Origin: Zeugodacus cucurbitae
Taxonomy: Eukaryota; Arthropoda; Insecta; Diptera; Tephritidae
Length of the DNA stretch: 64,000 nt
Reading direction: 5' to 3'
Assembly (NCBI RefSeq): GCF_028554725.1
Contig: NC_071670.1
Span: 69,167,001 to 69,231,000 of the forward strand
Below are positions 21,843 to 34,503 of this stretch, one piece after another. Made by a program: the position numbers and the translations under genes. The stretch's first letter is position 1, and the number at the start of each line of letters is the position of its first letter. The notes under the pieces are model-generated. The model worked only from the letters and a program-made list of their open reading frames with translations, made no database searches and was not told where the DNA came from.

Positions 21843-24130
21843 ACTCTACCATTATTCTAAATATAATAGTCGATATATTACTCCTAAAAATTTGCGAAAT
21901 CCTTACTGTTGCTCGTGATACAACATTGGTGTCTGGAATAACTGTTTTAGTCTAATATCTTGGAAATAGAGATCAAAAGAAATGTAGATCTATAGTTTTC
22001 GTAGTAGGGATTGGATTTATTAGTTTTGGGAACAGTTCTGATAATTGTTAACTTTAATTTCCTTTTCTAGGATCGAAATTCAATTTGGGAAAAATTATCA
22101 AATTCATTCCTCTTCGTGGACTGAACTGGAACTATAGAAAATGTATACAAAAGATAAGAATGCGTGGCATCAAATCGCCAAAAATACCGTGAACATCAAA
22201 ACCCAGCAATAAAAAGCGTTTAAAAAGAAAAAATCTACCAGCCCCCTTTCTAGTGGGCTGTTCTACCAAAACAGCTCAGCCACACTCTTGAACATGCTTA
22301 CCTTTATCAGATTTTAAAATGAGCAGATCTAAAAAATAAAGAAATTAAAAAAAAATGACAAGCATCTATTCCAGTATTGAACAGTTCTAATTATTCATAA
22401 TATTTACTAATTACAGCTGTAATCATGTGGAGTATCAAAATTCTCTTTTTAATTTTCTCGCTTTTACTGCGTTCGAGCGTAAATAAGCGAAACTCTAAAA
22501 GAAAATTATTCATGAGCTTCTAAAGTTTCTAAAAGCTAAATTCTCATACAAAATGCCCAGCTCATTCTCATTCGCTTCACTCAACAGTAATTAAAAATAG
22601 AAGAAATAAGCAATGTAAATATTAAACGTGCATCCGGCACGTCGCGCACTCTCAAAAACGGATGTACGAGCCGTGCATTGCGTTCAAACAAAACGGCGGA
22701 CACATCCGGCGTGGCCTGACACCCCGCCAACTGGACAAGTCAATGGCAGTGTCAGCGCCAACAACAATTGCAAACTAATTCCAGGCGAAAAGCGTCAAAA
22801 TTACCAGTGCTCGAGTGTAATTATAGATTAACGCCTGATGGCTGGACGTCGTGCTTAGCCGTGGCGCCGTTTGAGCGCTGGTCATCTTCAGCTAATGTTC
22901 ACACAGCGCCAGCTGCACAAAGTTCGTCGTCCGGTGTTCAGTCCAGTGTCCGGCATTCGTGCGTTTCCGCTCCCCCTACTCTGTCACCTGCAGCAACCTA
23001 ACACTCCTACTAAAAACAGTAATCAAACCCGTGAATGCCCCAAATTTGCGCCTCAAAGCACCCATACACATTTATACTGGACTGCGACCAGCTACCGCCC
23101 CGCAACCGCCACCGTGCCACCGTTAGGCAAGAGTAATAAAAACAAAATCAGGGAAGCACGCGTGCGTTTATAGAACGTGAGCTGAAAAACTAAGCGCACG
23201 TGCGAACGATTTGCTATATCCGAATGGCGCTCCGCTCACCCAGCTGCCGCTCCTCATCCTCGCATCCAGCGAACGCACACGATTGCTGTGTGCTTTTAAT
23301 TGCGCGGGTGTTGTTGCTGAAGTTATGCTGCTAATTGTCACGCAAGAAAAAAATAAATACGCAAGATGGAGTCAAGCAAGAGAGCTCAATTGAAGCGTCG
23401 TTCCTCAAACGCTTTATCGCTGCCAATACTGGCCGGCTCGTCAACCAAACTTTCCATGGCGCTTGATTAGTGCTGGAAATTCGATGATTTTAATTTTATT
23501 AAATAAATTATGCGCACCGACCATCGTGCCGCAGCCGCCAATGGCCGCGTTAGTGGTTTGATAATGTGAACAGAAAATGTTGCCGCGTGCTAATTGCAAT
23601 TAGACCGGCTGTAAAAATTTGATTTGCGTACGTATGTATGTATGCAGGTCAAATGGGAAGCTGAAATTAAATTGAAATGGTTGAAAGAATGCCAATTTAG
23701 TGAAAAATAGTATGTAGCTATAATATAAAGTTTCAGAAAAAGTTTAAGCAAACTTAAAAGTTTTAGAAATTGCAATCTATTTGCACTGATTCCTGGATCT
23801 GAACTGCAACCCTATATTTCTCTCAACCCTCTGAACGAAACATTCCAATGCCACTTATTAGGTCTAGGTGATTTTAACAGTGACCTTAAAACACCAATTA
23901 CTGCCAAAAAACATGTTCTTCATTAACCTACATACACCACGTTATATTAAATGTAATATCCGAAGCCGAAGATAAACAAGATCCTCGTACATCAGGTATT
24001 AACTTATAGATATCGAATAAGATATGCTCATGTAAGTACGTATATCTTTATATTCGGTATTACACATTTGACCCAACAAAATTTAAACAAATCTGGCATT
24101 TCGGGGCTTCTCAAAATGTACGTAACGAGC
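21843..24130. other. Gene-free stretch with a GC-richer island at 22.63-23.42 kb
   Basis: The island has moderately raised GC and several ORFs of 60-100 codons in overlapping frames on the plus strand, none recognisable. It could be a non-coding first exon or regulatory island of a gene outside the window, but no splice or promoter assignment is possible. The remainder is AT-rich spacer. Confidence 0.4.
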
Positions 24131-24132
24131 AT

Positions 24133-24490
24133 AACTTCACGTGATCCCAAAATGTAAACAATACCTCTGTCAAAGGTCAATGAATCCGATCAAAATGTAA
24201 ACAAACCTCGGTCAAAGGTCATTGATCTCGGCCAAGATGTAAACAAAGCCTTGTCAAAGGTCATTGATCTCGACCAAAATGTAAACAAATCCCTCTCAAA
24301 AGTTATTGACTCGGTCAAAATGTAAACAAACTTATGGAGGGGTCATTGACCTATGACAGGAGTTTGTTTACATTTTGATTGGGATTTGTTTAGATTTTAA
24401 AGAGTCACGTGGAGTCAAGTATGTTTACATTTTGATGAGACACGCGATGTCAGCTATGTTTACATTATGAGGGGTCTCGTGATGTTAGGC
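24133..24490. repeat. Inverted tandem array rich in forkhead-like and DR1-like motifs
   Basis: The left arm has a unit of about 42 bp repeated five times, with GTAAACA at 24154, 24197, 24239, 24281 and 24322. The right arm carries the same unit reverse-complemented, with TGTTTAC at 24365, 24422 and 24457 and a variant TGTTTAG at 24387. Units also contain TGTCAAAGGTCA or GGTCAAAGGTCA (24168, 24210, 24252), a direct repeat of AGGTCA-like half-sites spaced by one. The outer edges also mirror each other (TCACGTGATCCC on the left, TCGTGATG-type on the right). The layout resembles a foldback element. Motif identities are consensus matches only. Confidence 0.85.
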
Positions 24491-26195
24491 TTATTTAAAT
24501 TTTCTGGGGCGTTTGAGGTCAATTTATTGTATATTTTTGGGGATAAGGAAAAGTTAAGCTAGTGATCTTACGAGGTCCAATGAGTTCAAGACATAAGTCA
24601 ATGGAAGACAATGGACATGGACTACGCCAAACCAAATTACCCTATTTCTATATAAACGATACAAAAGTTTTCGTTTTCCTATAAGGTTTCGTAATAACAT
24701 TGACTGAAAATATATTTGCAAGCATATTAATTCTAAAAGTACATGTAACCAATCTAGACCTTCACGTAGCCCCATTGTATTCACTACGGTTATTTTCGGG
24801 TCTCCAGTTTACTTTTTGCCGAATATAACAATTTATTTAACTTTCTTCATATATTTTGTGTGAATGTAAAAAAAATTACTACATTTTATAAATTTTGCTC
24901 TCTATTATTCCCCAGTGAAATCAGCATTTTACCATTATCTGCACGCATTATGAATTCTTAATTTCCCAACAACTATTTCCACCACTCAAAACAATTGATT
25001 AGAATAAAGAAACCATCAGCATAACTCAATTCAGGCAATTTTATTGTAAATGAAAATGCAATTAAAAACTTGAACGTTTAGCAAATTTATTATTAATATT
25101 TGACTTTATAATTTTTTCTAATTTCATATTTGCTATTATGTTATATTAAAATGCTAACAGAAATTCTACACCACAACACAGCATAGTCAGTGAATGAAAT
25201 TCAATTTAGTCGAAATACTAAAAACAATAATAACAATTAGGAAAGGAAAAAATTCCGTTTGAAATTGCATAACAAATACTCGTATGTCGGAGTGTTGAAC
25301 TAGTCTCCAGTGGACCGACGAGGTGGAAGTGTATAGGTGAAAATGTAGTAGAGCATAGAAGGTGTGTGTGTATTTTGTATTTTCTTTTGCAATTATTGAG
25401 AATTCAATTTTCATCGATTTCCACAGTTAAATAAATGAAATGCAAATCTAACTTTGTGTGTGTGTGTGGCAGCTGAGTTGAGCTGAGCACAGGAAGCAAT
25501 AATGCGAGAAGACAAAAAATTCGGAAAATCACAAAAACATACATACACACACACACAAAGGCGACTGTTGAATGTGAAATTATTATTCAAATAATTAATT
25601 TTATTATTTTAAATGAAAGTGGCGCTCATAGAGTGCACTCTTTGTTCGGGTTTTTTAGTGCTGTGTTTGTGGTTGTTGTTGGTCAACTCAGGGATCAAGC
25701 TCAATCAAACTGCCGCCTGTGCATGTGTGTGTATGTGTCGGCATGCAATTCCAGTGGCATTGACTGTCTGATCTGCATATGTAATGGCTTTTGTTTTGCA
25801 ATACCAACTGGTAAATTAAATTTTGCAAATGGTCGTAGTGATGGGGCACTGCTGAAGTAATTGAAAACACAGTGAGTAAGTGGGAGACAACAAGTGGATT
25901 GGGTTTAAACTCTCAGCAGCAGCAAAAAGTGTGAAATTTTTTACGGTAAATACGAGATAACAAAATGTTTGGCTTGTCAATTGTCAAGTCAACGGAGACA
26001 AGCGGTTGCAGAGAAGTTTTCGAGCAGTTTTCCAGCTGTGTCAGTATTGGTGTTATGGTAATTGTGGAGGCTTTTGTATTTTCATGAATAGTTAGGTATG
26101 AGGAAAAACGATTTTAATCTAGATTTACTAGATTCTGTAGTCTTAATATAAATCGATGATAGTTTCTGGAAGGAATCGAGAGCTAGTTTAAATCA
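24491..26195. other. Gene-free stretch
   Basis: AT-rich spacer with a TG run at 25455-25468 and a CA run at 25541-25556. No gene is seen. Confidence 0.5.
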
Positions 26196-26681
26196 ATAGA
26201 GAGATAGAGATAGAGATAGAGATAGAGATAGAGATAGAGATAGAGATAGAGATAGAGATAGAGATAGAGATAGAGATAGAGATAGAGATAGAGATAGAGA
26301 TAGAGATAGAGATAGAGATAGAGATAGAGATAGAGATAGAGATAGAGATAGAGATAGAGATAGAGATAGAGATAGAGATAGAGATAGAGATAGAGATAGA
26401 GATAGAGATAGAGATAGAGATAGAGATAGAGATAGAGATAGAGATAGAGATAGAGATAGAGATAGAGATAGAGATAGAGATAGAGATAGAGATAGAGATA
26501 GAGATAGAGATAGAGATAGAGATAGAGATAGAGATAGAGATAGAGATAGAGATAGAGATAGAGATAGAGATAGAGATAGAGATAGAGATAGAGATAGAGA
26601 TAGAGATAGAGATAGAGATAGAGATAGAGATAGAGATAGAGATAGAGATAGAGATAGAGATAGAGATAGAGATAGAGATAG
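26196..26681. repeat. Pure GATAGA hexamer microsatellite, about 80 units
   Basis: The hexamer GATAGA (AGAGAT) repeats without interruption for about 480 bp. Each unit contains AGATAG, the GATA-factor consensus WGATAR. The right edge decays into GACAGGGA-type units (26690-26715). The long serine-leucine frame read from the minus strand is an artefact of the repeat. Confidence 0.98.
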
Positions 26682-26715
26682 AAATATAGAGACAGGGAGA
26701 CAGGGAGACAAGGAG

Positions 26716-29230
26716 AAAAGGACGAAGAAAAATACTTTCTATAAAAAAACTATACTCTTTTATATAGTGTTAAATCTTCGAAAGTTGTTGTTCTTATAAA
26801 CCCCGCACTCACATCTTAAGTCATTCTCTGGTAATATGACTATATTAATAAAGTTTTAAACAATCGTATATTCCTTATATTCTAAAAATTTATAAGATCC
26901 AGCAGTCCTAGAGGGTATGCAGTCCAACTCGATTTCTTATGCGTATTTGTACGACTGCTACGGCACTTGTTTCCGTATCTGCTGACTGCGATCGACATTT
27001 CATTTTCATTTCCAACGTCCATTTGCAATTTTTTCCCACACGATTTTCTCCTCTCCACTGAGTTTTTTTCATTACAATTGCAGTTTTCACAGTTCATGAA
27101 TATGCAACAGCATGCAGAGGACAGTTAAAAACACCGACACAGAAATGCACAACAATTTCGCTACCAACTTGCATATGTGGAGCAGTCACATACTCGAATA
27201 ACGGATGCGCTTTCGAGTGCTCAACCGCCACACACACGGCGACCGCAGCAATGCTAATATGTCCAAGTACACATGTATTCACGGATATAGCTATGCAGGT
27301 TTATGCCCACTTTAACTCTCCCAGCTGACCAAGCGTAAAACCCAAACAGTCAGAACTGGCATTTTCAGTGCAATAATTATTGTGAAAGCATTTCCATGCC
27401 ATTTATGCACTTTTACTTTATCATTGCACTAACTCTCTCTCCCCACTCGCTATCTCTTTCCCCGCCCGCCACCTGATTTATTCTCTAATAAGCACCCAGC
27501 ATTCGTAATCCTACTGCTTGCACCAGACACCCACTTTGGACGCGCAGGGTTGTTATCATCGGCGCCACAATTTCCGATCGCAAATAATCCCAACAAATGG
27601 CAACATTTTTCAACTAATACGAGCGGGAGCGCTGCCCGCCGGCTCTGCGCGTTGGAAAGCGCTGCGAATTTGTGGCTTGCTCCATTTTGCCCTGCCATTC
27701 GCCTGCGATCCCAATTATAATTTCAAACAATTTTTTTTAATCCGGTTATCGTAATTTGCATTTTTTTTGTAAAACTCATGCATCTACCGCACACACACAC
27801 ACGCCAAGCTCATGTACGAGTATAATCTCTATATTGTTGTTGTTACATTGTTGCCACTGTGAAATTTTCGCGTAAACCACTTTTAACAGTTATGAGCGGA
27901 ATTGCCGTTACAAATGCGCATACAAAATACTATGCAAATAACTGTAAAACGGATATACGAAATTATTTACGATTGTGAGGAACTTTTGTACCGAGCGCAG
28001 CGTATGGGGTTTTCGTGGTAAGTCGGTATAGTTAACAGTATTTTCTATAAAAAAAAATCTTTAGTAAAGCTTAATTGTTTTTTTTTCGCTAGCTTTAGTG
28101 CATCAAGACCAATTACTAGATCACATTCCTCTCTCTCAAGAGAACAATTATATCCTAGAAAATATTAGTTGATAATTAATCTTTCTATAGATTCGAACTA
28201 GTAAGTAGCAGTCAAAAATTCGACGGTCCAATCAAGTATCGTAATGAGCGCAATTAGGCGTGTCACCTCTGGGTTAAGTCAGTTCGGAGAGTATTTTATC
28301 TTCGGTAACACTCGAACGTAGTAGTATTGTTTTCTCAAAACTCTGGCGGACGGTACGAGTGAAGACATTGCGTTCAAATTTAACGGTATTCGGTTCTTAT
28401 TTAAAGTCCATAATTACGGATATTTTTATAGACGAGCGCTTTACAATAATTGGTTTTAAAAACTACATTTCCTAAAAGGCACCCTTTGCTAAAATGCTTT
28501 AAATATTATTAAATTTTCTTTGCACTCCTCTGTACCATAATTTATGCAAATTGCTGCCGTACTAGCGCCAACGAAAATCTAAAAACTAAAATTATTTCAA
28601 ACATATAATTAATACGATCACATTTTGGCCTATATATTTATAATTATTATGTAATCATTACATGCAATGCAAATTAGATTTTATAAAAATATCTCATTTA
28701 TTGTGCTGCACTCATATTTCATATGTATTTACTCTGAAATTAATTGAAATATATAAATTGACAATATCGACTAAAGCGAAAAGCAAAAACAGCGAATTGT
28801 GGCAACGGCTTTGGGCCAGTTTGTATAGCATAAGTTAGATTAGAATTGTTGGCAACGTATTGTCTATAATCTGTGCATATGTGCAACAGTATTCAAATGT
28901 GTACATTTTGAAATAACGGAGCTTTTCTGTCCATAGGAGGGGTATCGGGGTTCTACAAACAGTTTAAACTTTGAATTCAATTTCATAAATATTTTTATTA
29001 AAATATTCAAGACTTTAACTCGAGCACGAGGCGCATTAAAAAACTAACAGGAATTTTCGTTTTTGCCTATTGGTGTTTAGTACATATTTCTTTAAATTGT
29101 CTTAAATACCACCTATACTGGTTTTTATGAGAATACCACCTGGTTAGGTCGAACGTTTATGATAAACCCAAAACCTTAAACTCGAGTTTATTGACGTATT
29201 AGATATACAAAGAAACCTCTCCTAACGAAT
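26716..29230. other. Gene-free stretch
   Basis: Open frames at 26.9-27.8 kb overlap on opposite strands and lack recognisable domains. A CA run lies at 27791-27802. The rest is AT-rich. No gene is supported. Confidence 0.5.
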
Positions 29231-29785
29231 ACATCTATTAGACGTACACCTCCTTTGTCCACTACATTTTAAGATCAAATCTTAGGCGTACACCTCTCTT
29301 GGTTGGACAAAAATCGCTCGACGGTGAATGTTCGTCCAAGATAGGTTTCAAGAGAGGTTTCACCTGTACTTTTGAACGGTAAACGAACCGATTAAACTTT
29401 CAAACCAACTCCGAAACGATAATTCGAAATTTTTATTTAGAGCAATAAACGGGAGTTTTCAACAAGATGTTTAAGAAACTCTGAGTTTAATTGTATGATT
29501 TTAATACATCTATTAGACGGACACCTCCCTTGTCCCCTACATTTTTAGATCAAATCTTAGGCTTAAACCTCTCTTGAATGGACAAAAACCGCTCGACGGT
29601 GAATGTCCGTCCAAAAGAGTTTTCAAGATAGGTTTCACCTGTACTTTTGAACGGTAAACAAACCGATTGAACTTCCAAGCCAATTCCGAAACGATTATTC
29701 GAATTTTTTGTCTAGAGCAATAAACAGGAGTTTTCAACAACATGTTTAAGAAACTCTGAGTTTAATTGTATGATTTTTAAATAAG
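29231..29785. repeat. 285-bp direct tandem duplication
   Basis: Two head-to-tail copies (29231-29515 and 29516-29785) both begin ACATCTATTAGACG and share TCGCTCGACGGTGAATGT or its close match, CACCTGTACTTTTGAACGGT and ATGTTTAAGAAACTCTGAGT. They differ by scattered substitutions and small indels, so the duplication is not recent. No coding potential is recognised. Confidence 0.9.
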
Positions 29786-32700
29786 TAGAGGTGAAGTGCC
29801 AGCAAGTTTTCCTACCAAATTTTATTATTAAAAAGAGTTCTTTCTCGAAGAGTTATTGAGACTAGTGAAATGAGTATTTTTTATATTAAACTTCGTATTC
29901 TCGGCTTGAATTTCATGTTGGACACAAAAAAGCAAATTTGGAGACGTTCCAAACACTTATTCTTCAGCTCCCAGAAGTTTTTTGGTTTCAACGTAGCTTT
30001 TTCATATCAGAAAAATACGAGAAGTGCTGACATTGCCTCCATTTGAATAATGTTTTAAAATTAATATGGACCTGAGAGTCTCTGGATGATAGTCACTCCC
30101 TAATTAAATGTATCACTAAAAGCAAATACAATAAATTAAAGCTTTCTCCCCCCCCCCCTTTTTTTCGAACATCCATTTCCTGTTACCACAGTTTGTTGTA
30201 TTTGCTTCAGTGGTTTCTGCGGCACATTATGGTTCGTGCATATTGAAATATCACAGAATTTATGCATATCCATTTAGCGAAATAAATCATTGATGCTGCA
30301 AGACGAGATACAAGTGGGCCGAATATCTGAATGGTTGAACAAATGAGTGGGCGTAAGCTCACCACAAATCGCGCGCTTATTTCAATTTCACTACTACCTA
30401 TTTCCATAGTATTTCATATTATTTAAATGCATTGTATATGGTTGCTGTTGTTTTTGCTAGTAATTAAGTATATATAATATATTTTTTTTGTTTTAAATAG
30501 CAGACATTAATGGGCGTTTCGCTGTTGGATTTGGCAGCTTTATTTGAAAGCCTTATGCGTTTGGAGACCCCAAACAGCTGATTGGCCCGACTCAGGAGCC
30601 CTGGGTTTTGATAGCAGTAATTATTGAAATGTTTTTTCTTTTCTCCACTGCGTTGGAATTAAAAGTCACTCGAAAAAAATACAATAATTTACGAGCAAAG
30701 TTCGCCGGCTTTATTTATATTAATTCGTTTCCGTAATTATTTGTGCAAATAAATAAATGCATTTGAATGTGTGTGTGTGTGTGTGTGTGTGCATTAGCAC
30801 ACTTGTAATGCAAATTAAGTATTTGAAGTAAATTAAGTGCAGATGACCTAATTTATGATATGGCAATGCACACACAGAGCATAGCTTTGTTACTGTTGTT
30901 GTTTTTGGTGTGCTTAATTCAAATTTTATCTCTCGCATAATTTTCCATACAAATAAATAAATAAATAAATGCATTTGCAAGAAGTGTTTTAAAATTATTA
31001 TTATTGGACTTCGTTTCGCCTGCGTTTTGCATGAATTAATCGCTGATTTTTGCATACATTTGCCTGCACACTGCACTTTATATTATATTATTGCTGTTGT
31101 TGTTGTTACTGTTTTTTACTTTTGCTCTATTTTCCATGCACACATAATTATGTTTGACGCATAAATTATTAGGTTTATGCAATTAACGTTGCACTCCTGA
31201 CATATTGATGAGGCCGCCTGCAATTATTTGTTGCAACCGCAGGCATAATGTTTTAATGGCAGAGCCAGCTTTTCCGTTTTTTTTTTGCGCTACAAAAACA
31301 CATTAACTGCTGCATAGCGCCGGGAATCATTCATTTGCGGTGAATTTATGTTATCGCCAGTAAGCTAAGGCATGCATATGAAATCAGCCGGATGTGTGGC
31401 AGTTAATTTCCAAAATAATTGTGCAGCATAAATCGGAGATTTGCACTTCCCACAACCGTAAATAATGCAGAGAAAATAAGGAAATTAATCGCCAATGTAA
31501 TAATGATAGATGAATGAGGTCGTTGGGGATTAGCAATGCTTTCCGATATTACATGACAATTAAAAATGTTGATCGGCTCAATACGAACGCTTTATAATAT
31601 GCTTAGAAATGTCTACCTCTTCTCACACATAAATCGTTTTCTCGTAGCATACATTTAGGTGCACGAGCATATGGACTATTATTTTCGCTTTGAAACTGAG
31701 TAATTGTAGCTTGAAAGGTATTGGAAGATTTTTTAGGTTACGAGAAGTAAAGACGGTATCACGAATTCGTTAATGTTGTTGAAACTCGATAATAACAGGC
31801 AATAAATGTACTATTACCTAGGATCCATAAGAGAGTTCTTTAACTAGATAAAAGTTCATTAGACAATTGAATTTCGTCAAGCTCAGCCTAATTGTAATAT
31901 GATCAAACTTGCAGCTAAGATTGGATTACTTAGCTCCAATTTATTCAAATAAGTTGGCCGATAATGACTTCAATGGATTTTCTTATAACAATGTCTGATC
32001 AGTAGGCCATATCAAGCTTCCGAGTGTGATTGTTGTTTGTACAATCATTAAAACATTTAAACAATTCTATGCAATTAAATGCCCATAAATTTTATTGGTA
32101 CTTAAATAAGACACTACATTCGATTACCAGCACTTAACTTGGATTTAAAGCACTCTATAGTAATTGATTACAAATACTCGTTAGATTTGAGTTGCGCTTT
32201 ACAATGGTAAACTGTTAACTGTAAATATAATATCTTATCGAAAACAGTGGTCCTATTCTTATCACTATAATATAAATATGTAATTAAAAAGAAAATGTAA
32301 AAATAAGACAAAATTAAAATTGCCTATACTATACGTCATCAAAGAAAATAAATTTATAATCTTGTCAAAAGTAAAACATGCCACTTTGATAGAATGATCA
32401 AAAATATATTAGAAAAGCCCCTAAAGGTAGGCCATAAGTAAGGAGTTGCATACATTTAGGCGGTAGAATGGGCATGAATTATAGAGTGGCAAAACAAATG
32501 AAATTGTTAAAACTTTTAGTATATGTGATTCTAAGGTACTGAGGTGGAAAACTTCGACACATTTATATGGGTAAATTAATTTTTTTGAGTAACTCAGTCT
32601 AAGTATGACTTTAGTCTTATTCGAAACTGATTATACGTTTGGTATAATAACCTGGTTTCACGGAGATCGGCGCTAAAGATCGTGCATTTTTACACTTCTA

Positions 32701-33657
32701 CTACTAGTGCAGTTGTTTTCTTTTCTCTATGCTTCAGTGAACAGAACACTACCCTAACACAGCACTACCTTACACATACACATATATTAGCCAACACCTG
32801 TTTTTTGCAGTTTTTTGTATTATTACTAGTATTCTTGTTAGTTTTGCGTTATGCATTACGGATATTGTTGTTGTTATTTTTTAACGCTACCGCCACCTTT
32901 TAGTAGCCCTTTACCGTTTTTAATGTCAAGCATTAAATGGTGTTTTTTTGTTTGCAGCTTGCGTAATCGCCGTTCTTGAAGGTGACGCACTGTGAAATTG
33001 CATATTTTTCCTCACCGCAACTTTTTCCATTTTATTATTTATTTTCTTACGCTTTTCCGACTGGTGTTAGGGCCACGCTTGAAAATCACTACTCCGCTCC
33101 CAAGTGTCCCTAATGCGTTAGCCTTTTTTATAACGGTCACTGCCATTGCCAACCGTGGCTAATACCTACAGCCACTGCCCCGCCTGGCTTCGGCTGTGGC
33201 TTTGGCTTACCTGCTCACATATAATGGAGGGCAGCAAAAAGTTCAGACGTCTCAGCCACTGCACCAAAGCGGCGGATTTGTTCAGGTTGATTTTTTCTGT
33301 GCTTTTAAGTTAAGAATTTCATAGTCACCAGTAGTTTTGCGGGACCATTTGTAATGCATAGGAGTGTATGTATGTTTAAGTGTAATTTGCCGCTAAGAAT
33401 ACTATCCAGTAAACCGTACATCGCTTTGGCGCTTCTGCCGTTAGCCAGCGCTTAAGAAGGGCCAGCCATCGAAGTCGGGAGGCCAACTGGTTAACGCAAC
33501 CTTTTTACGCATTAATGAGTTTAGCTATTGAACTTTTTTCCCGACTTTTGTCATGCACATTTTCAAGCTGCCACTTTGCTATTTCAACACAGATGCTTAC
33601 GCATTGCTGAAGAAATCTGAAGCGGTCGGCAGATAGTGGCTTTGAAAATGCTTTCCG
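29786..33657. other. Gene-free stretch
   Basis: AT-rich, with a poly-C/poly-T tract near 30148-30165, a GT microsatellite at 30767-30791, an AATA run at 30952-30970, and a somewhat GC-richer part near 33.0-33.5 kb. No convincing exon, RNA or element. Confidence 0.5.
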
Positions 33658-34503
33658 CAGGAAAGGCTAAGTTCGGGTGCAACCGAACATTTTATACTCT
33701 CGTAATTTATTGATATATCTTTATTAAGAAAACACACAATTTTCGATGAAAAGTTACCATGGGGCACTGAGTTCTTCATATTCGATATCCGGGGCATTGA
33801 AAAGTTATAGTCCGATTTTGACATTTTTTTCACAAGTGATGCCATAGATCATATACAGTATTTGTGTAAAGTTTTATTTCGCTATCTTCATTGGTTCCTT
33901 ATGTATATATTATAAAGTGAAGGAATAAGATGGAATTCAAAAATGAGTTATATGGGAAGTTGTCGTGGTTGTGAACCGATTTTGTCCATTTTCGTGTCAC
34001 GTGTCATCAGGGTGTCCAGAAAATATTATATACCGAATTTCATTCGAATCGGTCGAGTAGTTCCTGAGATATGGTTTTTGACCCATAAATAGGCGATGCC
34101 ACGCCCTTTTTCCATTTTGTACAAAAATCTCAGTGCAGCTTCTTTCTGCTATTATTAATGTGAAATTTAGTGTTTCTGACGTTTTTCGTTAGTGAGTTAA
34201 CCCACTTTTAGTACTTTTCAACCAAACCTTTGTATGGGAGGTGGGCGTGGTTATTATCCGATTTTAACTATTTTCATAGTGTGTGGTGGGGTACGTAGGA
34301 GAACCGACTGTAAAAAGTTTGGTTTATATAGCTTTATAGGTTTTTGGTACTCGCCATTTTGTGGGCGTGGCAATGGTCCGATTTTGCCCATTTTCGAAAG
34401 CAACCTTCTCAGGGTGCCAAAGAATACGTGTCCCAAGTTTCAACTCGTCTCGTCATCCTGATCATTTTGATATATATAACTTTTGTTGCGAGGGTATAAA
34501 AAT
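33658..34503 (+). repeat. RF1 dispersed repeat, copy 3
   Basis: Starts AGGAAAGGCTAAGTTCGGGT and ends TTGCGAGGGTATAAAA. It carries AATCGGTCGAGTAGTTCCTG near 34048 and GGGCGTGG motifs. It is shorter than copies 2 and 4 through internal deletion. Confidence 0.8.

Noticed and set aside
24133..24490. CRISPR-like direct repeat array
   Set aside because: Repeats of about 42 bp are degenerate, there are no distinct spacers, the right arm is inverted, and the genome is animal.
26193..26711. 172-codon Ser-Leu open frame on the minus strand
   Set aside because: It is the translation of a pure hexamer microsatellite; no real protein is expected.
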